64,000 nucleotides of DNA from an uncultured Dehalococcoidia bacterium (GCA_913047625.1 CAJWUJ010000001.1:1-64000), one strand, 5' to 3'; shown: positions 8,426-18,303, counted from the stretch's first letter. Notes: generated from the sequence alone by a model not told the origin. Translations and numbers: made by a program.

Positions 8426-8794
8426 CTAAATAACAGCCGAAAACACGAATAATAAACCTACAATAGCAGCACTGATCGTAGCAATTCTAGTTAGTTCAGC
8501 TCTAACATACCGTTCTGGTTCGACACGAACTAACTTTTTGGATTTCTTGGCCGCTGTTTGAGGTTTTGGGGTCAAAGATGGTTCGGCTGTTGGTTTTTGC
8601 GACGCCTGTGGTTTGTCGTGTTCCGTTGGTTTTGTCTCCGACTGGCTTTCTTCCGTTTCCGTTGTTGCTTTGTTCAAAGCAGTTAAGTTTTGCTTAACTA
8701 TCGTAGAAACTGCTGCCTTAGCACCATCTTTTCTTTTTTTCCGGCTCTGGATGCTTGATTGCCTAGCTGCTGTTCGTTTAGATTTTGAGGGCAT
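8426..8794 (-). CDS. Small basic protein with a C-terminal membrane anchor
   Basis: 122 residues, no family recognised. The N terminus is strongly basic (MPSKSKRTAARQSSIQSRKKRK), the middle is a low-complexity Thr/Pro/Lys/Glu stretch, and the last ~22 residues (TIATISAAIVGLLFVFSAVI) form a single hydrophobic segment, suggesting a tail-anchored cytoplasmic protein. It lies between the cytidylate kinase-like gene and uvrC in the same direction, 23 bases after the former, so cotranscription is likely. The ATG follows GAAGAG. The basic head could bind nucleic acid or membrane surface; this is inference. Confidence 0.65.
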   Translation of the reverse strand: MPSKSKRTAARQSSIQSRKKRKDGAKAAVSTIVKQNLTALNKATTETEESQSETKPTEHDKPQASQKPTAEPSLTPKPQTAAKKSKKLVRVEPERYVRAELTRIATISAAIVGLLFVFSAVI

Positions 8795-8817
8795 AATACT
8801 CTTCTTATGATTTTAGT

Positions 8818-9522
8818 TTAAGGAATACTTTGTGAACGCACATAGGACTCAATCAGTTTTGCTGCATCTTGCATTGACATTATGCCTGTGTTGATTATGG
8901 CATGGTAGTCATGCGGATTGGGATGTGTTGTTCCAAAATGTTTCTTAAAATAGTGTACCCTAGCATTGTCAACCTGTCTAATATATTTTTCGGCTTCTTC
9001 CTGATTGAGTTGTTCTCGTTCCATCACAACCGGAATTCTAAACTCAATGGGTGCTGAGACCCCTATGTGTAAACTATTTGGAGTATCTTTCAGTATTATA
9101 TTGGCTCCTCGTCCAATTATTACCAAATTGGGTTGTTCCGCCGCAATGCTTTCAATTACTTCTCGGGTTACATCCCAAAATATTGAGTCTTCGATTTCGT
9201 CTTGAGGCGTCACTTCTGCGTGAATGTCAGGATACTCTTTGCCTATCAAAGCTTCAAATCCTGGGCCGACATAAGGATCTCCTCCTATGCCTGAGGCTGC
9301 TGATCTTTCAAATGCTTTTGATAAAATAGTACCGAGCTTACTTAGAAATGAACTGGGATTTTGCTCTTTCTTTTCTAGGACTTCGATGTCAGTACCAATT
9401 TTCTCGGCGCTCATCTTCATGATCATCCGATCAATGTAGTCCAGTCCCATGGACTGGGCAACTAACGATCCTATTTCTTGAGAACCGCCTCCACATAGTC
9501 CGTTAAGTGTGATTATTGGCAT
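8818..9522 (-). CDS. Cytidylate kinase-like family protein
   Basis: 234 residues of the cytidylate kinase-like (Cytidylate_kin2) P-loop family. The N terminus MPIITLNGLCGGGSQEIGSL is the divergent P-loop of this family, followed by LDYIDRMIM, a central VIIGRGANIIL strand and VVMEREQLNQEEAEKYIRQVD, which resembles the lid region. Its substrate is not established; members are not proven CMP kinases. The ATG has GGAGGT upstream. It heads a probable operon with the tail-anchored protein and uvrC. Confidence 0.85.
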   Translation of the reverse strand: MPIITLNGLCGGGSQEIGSLVAQSMGLDYIDRMIMKMSAEKIGTDIEVLEKKEQNPSSFLSKLGTILSKAFERSAASGIGGDPYVGPGFEALIGKEYPDIHAEVTPQDEIEDSIFWDVTREVIESIAAEQPNLVIIGRGANIILKDTPNSLHIGVSAPIEFRIPVVMEREQLNQEEAEKYIRQVDNARVHYFKKHFGTTHPNPHDYHAIINTGIMSMQDAAKLIESYVRSQSIP

Positions 9523-9658
9523 ATTTACTTACCTCCCTGATAAGTGTGTAGTTATGTCAAAGAATTCGGGAGAAGATTTAATTGTTATTCCCGGTTCATC
9601 AGGCACGTGATTAGGTTTAATCTATTTGACGTCTGTATTATTGATTACAGATGACACT

Positions 9659-10606
9659 TTATAAACTAGGGTTTTGGGCTTTGTCAAATTCATCTCGTAG
9701 TTCTCGGTTCGACAAATGAGTGTAAATTTGTGTTGTAGATATGCTGGAGTGCCCTAACAGTTCTTGAACGTGTCTTATGGTTGCGCCCCGTTGCATAAGA
9801 TGTGTGGCGAAACTATGTCTAAGAACATGAGGTGAAACATGCCCGGTAATCGATTTTGCGGCGTAATTCTTAATGATGTTCCAACAGCTTTGCCGTGAAA
9901 GCCTATGGCCTCGCGTGTTGAGAAAGAATGCCTGTTGAGCCCATGTGGACTTGTAGTGTTTTAGTAAACGTGGTCTAGTTTCTTTCAGGTAATGGAGTAA
10001 TAAGTTGCTAGCTTGGTCATGGATCGGAACAATGCGCTCTTTGGATCCTTTCCCGATACATCTGATAAAGTTTTCTTTTAAGTTAATACTGTCCAAATCT
10101 AGAGACACCATCTCAGATACTCTTATACCAGTCGCGTAAAGTAATTCTAGTATTGACTGGTCTCTAATTTGTGTAGGAGCTTTGGAAAGTCTTGGTTGGT
10201 CAAGAAGCATGGCGATTTCTTGTTCACTGAGAGTTCTGGGTAATCGCTTTCCACCTCGAGAGACCTTGATATTTTGAGATGGATCGGAAGACAGTATATT
10301 TTCATCTGCTAAAAAGTGAAAAAGTGAGCGTAGAGAAGCTATCTTTCTTTTTACAGTACTAGTGGAATAAGAGTGTTTCCCTTCTTGTAGCATGTACATG
10401 TACTCAGTTAATACTTCCTTGGTTACTGAATGCCAGTGTGCAGTATTATCTAAGTTGATATCTTTGCCTGAGCAAAAAATTACGAATTGTTGGAGATCGT
10501 TTGTATAACCCAGTACAGTGTTCTGAGAAAGCTTGCGCTCAACTATAAGATGGTTGATAAAGCTAGCAATGGGACGTGGTAACGTGTTGGTAGATGGAAA
10601 GATCAT
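9659..10606 (-). CDS. Tyrosine recombinase of the XerC/XerD type
   Basis: 315 residues, the usual Xer length. An N-terminal SAM-like core-binding domain (about 10-100) is followed by the catalytic domain with Arg in YATGIRVSEM, Lys in GKGSKERIVPI, the HVLRHSFATHL box, His in LLGHSSISTTQ and the nucleophile Tyr in QIYTHLS. Such proteins resolve chromosome dimers at dif. No att sites, cargo or second recombinase are next to it, so a housekeeping role is more likely than a mobile element. XerC versus XerD cannot be settled from one sequence. Confidence 0.92.
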   Translation of the reverse strand: MIFPSTNTLPRPIASFINHLIVERKLSQNTVLGYTNDLQQFVIFCSGKDINLDNTAHWHSVTKEVLTEYMYMLQEGKHSYSTSTVKRKIASLRSLFHFLADENILSSDPSQNIKVSRGGKRLPRTLSEQEIAMLLDQPRLSKAPTQIRDQSILELLYATGIRVSEMVSLDLDSINLKENFIRCIGKGSKERIVPIHDQASNLLLHYLKETRPRLLKHYKSTWAQQAFFLNTRGHRLSRQSCWNIIKNYAAKSITGHVSPHVLRHSFATHLMQRGATIRHVQELLGHSSISTTQIYTHLSNRELRDEFDKAQNPSL

Positions 10607-10726
10607 GGTAAATTCCGAAATGTATTGACTTCTTCGCTTAGTGAACCCGTTAATTGCTTTTATAGAGTTGAAACTCGTGCTATTATCATATACATCACTT
10701 TATACGTAATAAGATAACGTTTCCTT

Positions 10727-11527
10727 ATGATTGAAATAAATATCGATCCTTATTTGATCAATACTACTGTATTTGCAGTTACATGGCACGGCTTCTTTAC
10801 TTTTGTTGCCATAATCACAGCTATAGTCCTAGTAACTCGTTGGGCACCAAGATCCGGCATTCCTTCATATATGGTGCAAAACACTGCTATTTGGGCCATT
10901 TTAGGTGGAATAATTGGGGCAAGAATAGTACATGTTGTAGACTATTGGCACTATTATAGTGCCAATCTTGACCAAATTCTGGCTATATGGAACGGTGGAA
11001 TTGGTCTAATGGGGGCGTTTCTTGGTGGATTTGTGGGTGGTGCTATTTATGCATTTATTCAGAAATATCCGATAGGTCGCTTAGCTGATATTACAGCTCC
11101 GTCCTTATTAATGGCTGCTTTTATAGGTAGGATAGGTGATATTATTAATGGTGAGCATTGCGCTGCTGCTACTTCTTCCCCAGTTTCTATAAGTTATATC
11201 CATGCCAGTAGCAATGCTGCTAATTGTGCCAATGGTCTTGGTGTTGCATTACACCCAGTGATCATATATGAGATGTGTTGGTATTTGGCAGTGTTCGTAA
11301 TTATTTGGAAGCTTCGCGATCGTTTGGCTCCTCACGGAATCTTGTTTGTCCTGTTCCTTTCTCTATATTCATTAGGCAGATTTTTCATTACCTTCTATCG
11401 AGACGACAGAATTTGGGGATTGTCTTTGCAGGAGGCTCACTTTATTTCTTTGATCATATTGTTTTCTTCTTTAACATGGATGATATATAAGATTAGGTGG
11501 ACTAGTACAAATGACTCCGAGTCTTAA
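10727..11527 (+). CDS. lgt: Prolipoprotein diacylglyceryl transferase
   Basis: Integral membrane enzyme that adds diacylglycerol to the lipobox Cys of prelipoproteins. 266 residues with about seven hydrophobic segments. Family motifs: GGIIGARIVHVVDYW, WNGGIGLMGAFLGG, the Lgt signature region GRIGDIINGEHC, a HPVIIYE stretch and a C-terminal SLGRFFITFYRDD. It would process the lipoproteins at 39.7 and 42.9 kb in this window. The ATG lacks a clear Shine-Dalgarno site. It is divergent from xerC/D and convergent with fabF. Confidence 0.95.
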   Translation: MIEINIDPYLINTTVFAVTWHGFFTFVAIITAIVLVTRWAPRSGIPSYMVQNTAIWAILGGIIGARIVHVVDYWHYYSANLDQILAIWNGGIGLMGAFLGGFVGGAIYAFIQKYPIGRLADITAPSLLMAAFIGRIGDIINGEHCAAATSSPVSISYIHASSNAANCANGLGVALHPVIIYEMCWYLAVFVIIWKLRDRLAPHGILFVLFLSLYSLGRFFITFYRDDRIWGLSLQEAHFISLIILFSSLTWMIYKIRWTSTNDSES

Positions 11528-11605
11528 CAACGCCTTTCTATACCATTCACGATAAGCTTCGAACAACTATTAAGGTAAATCGCTAGGGAGTTTATAGTGG
11601 TGGCT

Positions 11606-12841
11606 TTAATCGATGGATTTGAATATGAGAGAGGAATTATGCCCCCCAAAGCCGAGAGAGTTTGACATTGCCGTTTTCACTTGTTTGCTTCTACATGTGT
11701 TAGGAACATAATCTAAATCACAATCGGGATCACTATGAGAAAGATTTATGGTGGGGGGTATCATGCCTGTTTGCAGCACTTGTACACATATAGCAGCTTC
11801 CAGTGCCCCTGTTGCACCTAATAGATGACCCGTCATAGACTTTGTGGAACTAATTGCGAGTGATTGGGCATGGGTCTTAAAGACCTGCTTGAGTGCCATT
11901 GTTTCAAGTCTGTCATTGAGAGGAGTGGATGTGCCGTGAGCATTGACGTAATCAATTAGATCAGGTGTTGTGGAAGCCTTCCGCAGTGCGGTTGCCATTG
12001 CTTGAATTGCCCCTTTCCCTTCAGGGTCAGGTTGAGTGACGTGATGTGCATCGGAAGTAGCACCGTAACCTGATATAACAGCTAAAGGATGAACCTTTCT
12101 CTTGGCCACACTATCAGCACTTTCTAGGACTAGAATAGCTGATCCTTCTGACATGACAAATCCATCTCTATTTGCATCGAAAGGTCTGCTGGCAAGTTGT
12201 GGTTCGTCATTACGACGAGACAGTGCTTGGCAAGCATTAAAGCCTGCGACAGCTATGGGACAGATTGGTGCTTCAGTACCTCCTGCTATAGCAATTTCTA
12301 CATCTCCCTGTTGAATGAGCAGAGCAGCAGTACCGATAGCATCTGCTCCACTAGAACATGAGGAGACAGTAGTGAAATTTGGTCCTGTTGCCCCGAAAAT
12401 CATTGAGAGTTGTCCAGGTGCCATATCTGCCAGCATCATCGGCAAAAAGAAGGGATTAACTCTTTGGGGTCCTTGGGATTGCAAAACATCATATTGGTTC
12501 GAAATGGTTATGATCCCGCCTACTCCACTTCCGATAATCACTGCAACATTGTGTCCATCCTTGGGCATTTCGAGGTGGGCTTGAAGAAGTGCTTCTGCGG
12601 TGGCGGCAGCTGCTAGCTGAGAGAATCTATCCATTCTGCGAGCTTGTTTGCGATCAAGATAATTCAGTGGATCAAAATCTGGAATTTCCCCAGCTATGGT
12701 GGTGCTGAATTGTGTGGTATCGAAAGACTCAATAGTATTGATACCAGATTTACCTTGAAGCAAGGAAGACCACGTTGATTGGGTATCTAGACCCAATGGG
12801 CTAACGATACCGATTCCAGTGACATATACTTTAGTTTGCAT
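11606..12841 (-). CDS. fabF: 3-oxoacyl-ACP synthase II (KAS II)
   Basis: Condensing enzyme of type II fatty acid synthesis, elongating acyl-ACP with malonyl-ACP. 411 residues, full length. The Cys-His-His triad is visible: Cys in TVSSCSSGADAIG, His in NAHGTSTPLND and His in SMTGHLLGATGALE. The N-terminal VYVTGIGIVSPLG and C-terminal SLGFGGHNSSLIF are typical. No acpP, fabG or fabD is adjacent, so the fab genes are dispersed. The start has no obvious ribosome-binding site; the transcript may be leaderless. Confidence 0.95.
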   Translation of the reverse strand: MQTKVYVTGIGIVSPLGLDTQSTWSSLLQGKSGINTIESFDTTQFSTTIAGEIPDFDPLNYLDRKQARRMDRFSQLAAAATAEALLQAHLEMPKDGHNVAVIIGSGVGGIITISNQYDVLQSQGPQRVNPFFLPMMLADMAPGQLSMIFGATGPNFTTVSSCSSGADAIGTAALLIQQGDVEIAIAGGTEAPICPIAVAGFNACQALSRRNDEPQLASRPFDANRDGFVMSEGSAILVLESADSVAKRKVHPLAVISGYGATSDAHHVTQPDPEGKGAIQAMATALRKASTTPDLIDYVNAHGTSTPLNDRLETMALKQVFKTHAQSLAISSTKSMTGHLLGATGALEAAICVQVLQTGMIPPTINLSHSDPDCDLDYVPNTCRSKQVKTAMSNSLGFGGHNSSLIFKSID

Positions 12842-12981
12842 ATTAAGACGATCTAGAATAGAACCTTAAGGTGGTCCAACTGTATTTTGGGGTCATCACT
12901 GTAATACTATAACTTACGGTGATAACTGTACAGTACTGGGGTCTCTGTGTAGCTTTCATTAGGAGTGTTTTACCTGTACCA

Positions 12982-13929
12982 CTAGTTAAGTGATTGACTC
13001 ATATAATGACCATAAACTTCATTTTTGGAAGGCTGACTATCCACAGCTCCTCTTTTCCTGCATTTAAGACCGCTCGCAATTAAAGCTAGTTGAGTGGCTT
13101 TGGTTGGATCCATGCCTTGGGCGATTCCATGTAGAAAAGCTCCGTTAAAGGCATCTCCAGCACCGGTGGTGTCGTTTATATCAAGCCCTTTGATAGCAGG
13201 GTAGCAAGTGGATTGCCCTTGGTGAATTAATTCGCAGCCATTTGCTCCTTTTTTAATGACGATGGTTTTTATACCTAAGCTAGTGGTTCGGTCTATTGCT
13301 GTTGACAGAGACTTGGTTTTATTTAGGGCTAATAATTCTTCTTGGCTAGGCAATAAGATATCGATATAGCAAGCAACTTTTTGAAAGTTGTTTCTCGCAG
13401 TTTGTAGGGAACATAGTTTGGTTCGAATATTCGGGTCATAAGATATTGTGACACCGCTATTTTTCCCTGTAGCAAAAGCATGAGTTACTGTCAAAGATGA
13501 AGATTTAGATATTGCTTGAGTGATACCACTTGAATGTAAGATTTTGGTGTTGCATAAATAACCTGAATCCAAATCTTGAACAGTCAATCTACTTGCCGCA
13601 CTTTTTGATCTGTAATATATGAATTGTCTTTCTCCGTGATCTGCCAAGGTAACAAAATAAATACCTGTATAACCATCACATGACGCTATCGAGTCTATAT
13701 TTATTTTTCGATCCAAGAATGATTTTCGTAAGAAACTTGCAAAGGTATCATTGCCTAACTTGGTAACGAACCCAGTTCTGCTACCAAGACGTTGAGCCAT
13801 CGAGAGGAGATTAAAGGCATCTCCTCCTAGTGTCTTTTCGAAGTTGGTTGTTATTTCTATTGGGGTGTTGCTGTAGAGTTCGACCATACACTCCCCGATA
13901 GAGACAATATCATTCAAATCTTCACCCAT
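12982..13929 (-). CDS. PfkB-family carbohydrate kinase (KdgK-like)
   Basis: 315 residues of the ribokinase/PfkB fold. The N terminus has SIGECMVELYS, near 35-50 is the LGGDAFNLLSMAQRLG substrate motif, and the C terminus holds the catalytic DTTGAGDAFNGAFLHG with its Asp base. The GECMVE start and overall pattern resemble 2-keto-3-deoxygluconate kinases, but specificity cannot be read from sequence alone. It is divergent from mtaB. No Shine-Dalgarno site is evident before the ATG. Confidence 0.88.
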   Translation of the reverse strand: MGEDLNDIVSIGECMVELYSNTPIEITTNFEKTLGGDAFNLLSMAQRLGSRTGFVTKLGNDTFASFLRKSFLDRKINIDSIASCDGYTGIYFVTLADHGERQFIYYRSKSAASRLTVQDLDSGYLCNTKILHSSGITQAISKSSSLTVTHAFATGKNSGVTISYDPNIRTKLCSLQTARNNFQKVACYIDILLPSQEELLALNKTKSLSTAIDRTTSLGIKTIVIKKGANGCELIHQGQSTCYPAIKGLDINDTTGAGDAFNGAFLHGIAQGMDPTKATQLALIASGLKCRKRGAVDSQPSKNEVYGHYMSQSLN

Positions 13930-14043
13930 ATTAGTAAAATAAAGAGTATTTTTTTAGGGTACTGATTTTCAGTCTAGCTATAAGTTATGATAACATAATT
14001 ACTTAGATTCCTTATTGAGTCCGCGTATTCCTGATTTATTTGC

Positions 14044-15360
14044 ATGTCTACCATTACGAAACAAGACTTCACGAAGAAACCAATATCCGTTGTTATTGAA
14101 ACTCACGGATGTAAACTCAATCAGGCTGATTCTCAAGAAATGCGTGCCGAATTTCTCCAACAAGGATGTGAATTGGTTTCTATTGATCAGCGCCATGATA
14201 TTTATATTTTAAATACGTGTACTGTTACTCATGTTGCTGATGCAAAAGCACGCCAACGGTTGCGATCGGTGCGTCGAAATAATCCTGATGCCTATGTTGT
14301 TGCAACAGGGTGTTATGCAGAAAGGGATAGACAAGACATTATGGAACGTACCGAAGTCGATTTAGTGGTGGGAAATAAAGGCAAACAATTTCTCGTAAAA
14401 AATATCCTAGATGGGTGGGATCTTCATTTGATTCAGGAAGGAAACACGCATAATGATTACATCTCGGATGCTGGAAGAGTGCGTTCGATGGTTAAAATAC
14501 AAGAAGGATGTAATCAAGTTTGTGCTTACTGTATTGTACCTAAGGTACGGGGAAGAGAAAAAAGCATTTCTCCTTTCCAACTTATTGAGAATATTCAATC
14601 ACTGGTAAGCAAGGGTTGTAGGGAAATTGTTTTAACAGGAACGCAACTGGGTTCATACGGTTTTGATTTAGAGGATTTCAATTTAATAAAATTGATTAGG
14701 TTAATTTTGAATAAGACTGACGTAGAGCGATTAAGGGTGTCATCAATTCAGCCGCAAGAATTCAGTGCTGAATTGATAGAACTCTGGGATGACAAGAGGT
14801 TATGTCCTCATTTTCACATTCCTATGCAAAGTGGAAGTGATAAAATTTTGGAAAGTATGAGAAGGAGATACACCTCGAAAGATTATTTGCACACTGTCGA
14901 AACTGTAAGGCATGCGATTCCTCGCGCAACTGTCACAGCTGATGTGATCGTTGGATTTCCTGGAGAATCTGAACAAGATTTTATGGACACCTATGAATTG
15001 TGTGATTCGCTAAGCTTGGCAGATATCCACTTGTTCCGCTATTCAAAGCGTCCAGGAACCAGTGCACATTATTTTCATAGGCAGGTACTTGAGATTACAA
15101 AGCGTGAAAGAATGGATTTAATTAGTACCTTGGTGGAGAATCAGAAGAAGAACTTTTGGGCTTCTGAAGTAGGGGAAACTCATTATGTCTTGTGGGAAAG
15201 TAGCAAGGTTCGAAACGGGGATAACTATTGGTCAGGTTTGACAGAAACTTATGTTCCAGTTGAGACAAAAACTGATCATAGTTTGCTCAATACTATAACT
15301 CCAGTTAGATTGACCGGGGTAGTTTCGAATACCTTAGAAGCTGTTGTACTTGCCTACTAG
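14044..15360 (+). CDS. mtaB: tRNA (t6A37)-methylthiotransferase MtaB
   Basis: Radical-SAM enzyme that adds a methylthio group to t6A37 in tRNAs. 438 residues: an N-terminal UPF0004 domain with three cluster cysteines (ETHGCKLNQADS, NTCTVTHVADAKAR, ATGCYAERD), then the radical SAM CxxxCxxC (GCNQVCAYCIVP, about 158-166), and a C-terminal TRAM-like domain. The spacing and KVRGREKS motif fit MtaB rather than MiaB or RimO. The ATG has no strong ribosome-binding site. It ends one base before the convergent MBL gene. Confidence 0.93.
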   Translation: MSTITKQDFTKKPISVVIETHGCKLNQADSQEMRAEFLQQGCELVSIDQRHDIYILNTCTVTHVADAKARQRLRSVRRNNPDAYVVATGCYAERDRQDIMERTEVDLVVGNKGKQFLVKNILDGWDLHLIQEGNTHNDYISDAGRVRSMVKIQEGCNQVCAYCIVPKVRGREKSISPFQLIENIQSLVSKGCREIVLTGTQLGSYGFDLEDFNLIKLIRLILNKTDVERLRVSSIQPQEFSAELIELWDDKRLCPHFHIPMQSGSDKILESMRRRYTSKDYLHTVETVRHAIPRATVTADVIVGFPGESEQDFMDTYELCDSLSLADIHLFRYSKRPGTSAHYFHRQVLEITKRERMDLISTLVENQKKNFWASEVGETHYVLWESSKVRNGDNYWSGLTETYVPVETKTDHSLLNTITPVRLTGVVSNTLEAVVLAY

Positions 15361-15361
15361 A

Positions 15362-16198
15362 TTATAAGTCCACTACTCTAAGCTGAGGCTTACCGTTCCT
15401 TCTTTCTATGTAACCGGCTCTGTCTTCAAGCGCATGTGGGAAGATTATCATCCAGCCATCTTTTTCGGCTTGTTCTAGAATACTCCGTTTTTGTTCGAGC
15501 GTTTGCTCGGGAGCATAATCAAATGATGTAATACACGGTAGACCTAAGTGATGTTTAGTAGGAACAAGATCTCCAAGAAAGACTACTCTTTCTCCGCCAC
15601 ACTTCATAAGAACGATTTGGTGGCCTCTGGTATGTCCATTAGTTAGCTGCACACTTATTCCAGGATATATTTCTGTATTTCCAGTAATGATTTCTAACTG
15701 CCCTGATTCCTTTAGAGGATATAAGTCGTCATTATGATAGCCTGCACGGGCTCTTTCATTTGGATTCATGGCGTCGTTCCAGGCGTCATTTTGTACATAA
15801 TACTTTGCCTTAGGAAATGTGGGTACTGGGAATCCGGAGCGGTCAAATCTTGTAGCACCGCCTGCATGATCAAAATGTAAGTGAGAAAGTATTACAGCAG
15901 AGATATCTTTTGGAGTAAGACCTTCTGTCTTCAATTGGCGAACCAATCTTCCGCTTGATAGTCCATAAAATTCTTTGAGGTTGAGTGGTTCCTTAGTACC
16001 CACTCCAGTATCGATCAGTATATTTGCCGAATCATTTTGGAGTAGTAGGCAATTGAGACCCATTTTGATACGGTTCTTTCGATCTGCAGTAACTTTTTCT
16101 TCCCACATTACTTTTGGTACCGGACCAAAAACAGATCCTCCATCTAATTTATAAGTACCATCACTAAGTATCTTTATAGAAAACGGTTTCGATGCCAA
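15362..16198 (-). CDS. MBL-fold metallo-hydrolase
   Basis: 278 residues with the metallo-beta-lactamase signature SHLHFDHAGG, a later His in NGHTRGHQ, the Asp of VFLGDLVP and a final His in IIFPHALED. It resembles lactonase/AHL-hydrolase-like MBL proteins, but the substrate is unknown. Translation most likely starts at the TTG at 16198, which has AAAGGGAG about ten bases upstream; there is no ATG in the first 40 codons that would keep the N-terminal strand. It is convergent with mtaB. Confidence 0.87.
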   Translation of the reverse strand: MASKPFSIKILSDGTYKLDGGSVFGPVPKVMWEEKVTADRKNRIKMGLNCLLLQNDSANILIDTGVGTKEPLNLKEFYGLSSGRLVRQLKTEGLTPKDISAVILSHLHFDHAGGATRFDRSGFPVPTFPKAKYYVQNDAWNDAMNPNERARAGYHNDDLYPLKESGQLEIITGNTEIYPGISVQLTNGHTRGHQIVLMKCGGERVVFLGDLVPTKHHLGLPCITSFDYAPEQTLEQKRSILEQAEKDGWMIIFPHALEDRAGYIERRNGKPQLRVVDL

Positions 16199-16586
16199 AA
16201 AAAGAACTCCCTTTGTTTAATCCGACAACCAAATATGCGACGCTAATAAAAATTGCCGAGCTAGCAAATGCTTGGGGCAAAGTTCTATGTCATGTGACTA
16301 AATATGATCTTGACCAGACCTGTCCTTTGCCTTGCAACACTATAGACTGCATTAATGATAAATAGGTAAAATCTGGTGGTGGTTGCGCTGATATCAACCT
16401 TATCAGACCCTAGAATCTTGTCAAGCTATATGCTCACAATCTACTACCTGAATTTAGTGGTAGTATTCGATCGAGATGGCTTTCCCAATCAGAGGATTCT
16501 TTTAGAGACGTGACACTGAGCCGATTAGTCCAAACTAAAATGAGAAATGCTACCAGACACTATCCTTAAGGTAATAGTGGATGAAT
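16199..16586. other. 388-base intergenic region, no confident gene
   Basis: The gap lies between the ilvB stop and the divergent start of the MBL gene. It holds an unconvincing 57-codon plus-strand ORF (16192-16365) ending in a Cys cluster (CPLPCNTIDC), without a ribosome-binding site and overlapping the MBL start. No tRNA, hairpin-plus-T-run terminator or repeat was recognised. Confidence 0.5.
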
Positions 16587-18281
16587 TTATCCAGCCGCAC
16601 TGGGTATAAGACGAGGATCTTCGAGCGTTTCAGCCAGAGAGGATCCTGGTGGTACCATTGGGTAAACATTCTCTTCAGATCGGACTACGAAATCGATCAG
16701 GAAGGGGCCAGATGAACTTTCAGCCTGTTCTAATGCCGGATCTACTTCTTGTTCAGTGGTTACCCGAATTGCTGGGAAGCCATAGGCTTTTGCTAATAAA
16801 ACGTAATCAGGGCTGTCTACAGGAACAGCACTATACCGCTTTTCATAGAAAAGCTCTTGCCATTGTCTAACCATTCCAAGGTAGCCATTGTTAAATAGGG
16901 CTATCTTTACGGGGATGTTTTCCTGTTTTAAAGTAGCAAATTCTTGTAATGTCATCTGGATGCCCCCATCTCCTGCGATACTCCAAACAATGCTGTCAGG
17001 TCTTCCGATTTGCGCGCCAAGAGCGGCGGGAATTTCAAAGCCCATTACTCCCAGTCCCCCTGATGATATGAACCTTTCAGGGGTATTAAGATACTGAGCT
17101 GCCCACATTTGGTGTTGGCCAACTCCCGTAATTACAATGGATTGTTTATCTTGTTGGGCAATTCTTGAATTGATTCTGGATAGAACGTATTGAGGCAATA
17201 ATTCACTTGTGACTGGGATGTCGAGACTCGGATGGTTTTCGCGAAGTGATGCGATTTGTTTAATCCAGGTTGTATGCTTTTTAGGTTTTACATAGGATAT
17301 TAGACGCGTTAATGTTTCCTTTGCGTCACCGTAGAGAGGAACATCTGCGACGACATTCTTACTCACTTGGGTATGTTCAATTTCAACATGAATGATTTTG
17401 GCATTGGGAGCAAAAGTTCCCGGTCTTCCAGTAATCCGGTCATCAAATCTTAAACCTACTCCCAAAATGAGATCTGCTTGTTGGACTGCCAGGTTACACC
17501 AATACAGACCGTGCATACCAAGCATTCCTATATGGAGAGGGTGTTCATATGGCATAATCCCTGATCCGTGTAATGTATTAATCACGGGTATGTTCAGTTT
17601 TTCTGCAATCTCCATCAATTCTGTTCTAGCTTGGGACAATAAGACCCCATGGCCTGCAAGTATCAGTGGCTGTTTGGCTTGGGCGATTAACTGTGCTGCT
17701 TGTTCTAATGCTTCCGTAGAGCCATAGTATTCCCGCTCTACTAGTGAGGGTTCTGAAGAACCTAAATCAACTTCAGTTAATTGTGCTTGGACATCTTTGG
17801 GTATGTCGATTAAGACTGGGCCTGGCCTACCACTTTTAGCGACGTAGAAAGCCTCATGAACTACTGATTCAATATCCTCAGGTCGTAAAACAAGATAGCA
17901 TCGTTTTGTTACAGGCTTAGCTATGCCTGTGGTGTCACATTCTTGAAAAGCTTCTTTACCCATCACTGAACGCGGAACTTGGCCAGTTATAGCGACAATA
18001 GGCACTGAATCCATTTTTGCAGCTGCTAGACCTGTAATAAGGTTGGTGGCACCTGGACCTGATGTTGCGACACATACACCAACTTTATCTGTTGCTCGAG
18101 CATAGCCTTCTGCTGCGTGGGCAGCTGATTGTTCGTGTCTGGTCAGAACGTGTCGGATGTCAGTATGTTCAGTTAATGCGTCATAGAAAGGTAGAATGGC
18201 TCCTCCAGGATGACCAAAAATACAGTCTACCCCTACTGATTTCAAAGCTTCACAGAGTATTTGTGCTCCCGTCAGTTTCAT
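16587..18281 (-). CDS. ilvB: Acetolactate synthase, catalytic subunit
   Basis: ThDP enzyme making acetolactate or acetohydroxybutyrate, the first common step of Ile/Val/Leu synthesis. 564 residues from the ATG at 18281: an N-terminal Pyr domain (VDCIFGHPGGAILPFYDAL, with the catalytic Glu in TRHEQSAAHAAEGYAR), a central FAD/NAD-like domain, and a C-terminal PP domain with GDGGIQMTLQEFATL. The ORF track's extra 43 N-terminal residues are translated riboswitch and terminator RNA; the ATG at 18281 has AAAAGGGG upstream and the family N terminus. No ilvN follows; an unlinked regulatory subunit is likely. Expression is probably T-box controlled. Confidence 0.95.
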   Translation of the reverse strand: MKLTGAQILCEALKSVGVDCIFGHPGGAILPFYDALTEHTDIRHVLTRHEQSAAHAAEGYARATDKVGVCVATSGPGATNLITGLAAAKMDSVPIVAITGQVPRSVMGKEAFQECDTTGIAKPVTKRCYLVLRPEDIESVVHEAFYVAKSGRPGPVLIDIPKDVQAQLTEVDLGSSEPSLVEREYYGSTEALEQAAQLIAQAKQPLILAGHGVLLSQARTELMEIAEKLNIPVINTLHGSGIMPYEHPLHIGMLGMHGLYWCNLAVQQADLILGVGLRFDDRITGRPGTFAPNAKIIHVEIEHTQVSKNVVADVPLYGDAKETLTRLISYVKPKKHTTWIKQIASLRENHPSLDIPVTSELLPQYVLSRINSRIAQQDKQSIVITGVGQHQMWAAQYLNTPERFISSGGLGVMGFEIPAALGAQIGRPDSIVWSIAGDGGIQMTLQEFATLKQENIPVKIALFNNGYLGMVRQWQELFYEKRYSAVPVDSPDYVLLAKAYGFPAIRVTTEQEVDPALEQAESSSGPFLIDFVVRSEENVYPMVPPGSSLAETLEDPRLIPSAAG

Positions 18282-18303
18282 GACATAGCCCCTTTTAATT
18301 CCT

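Noticed and set aside
9659-10606. Tyrosine recombinase as integrase of a mobile element
   Set aside because: Length and motifs are Xer-like, neighbours are housekeeping genes, and no direct repeats or tRNA-end att sites were seen around it.
16192-16365. 57-codon plus-strand ORF ending CPLPCNTIDCINDK
   Set aside because: No ribosome-binding site, it overlaps the start of the MBL gene on the other strand, and no family resemblance; recorded only as a weak candidate.
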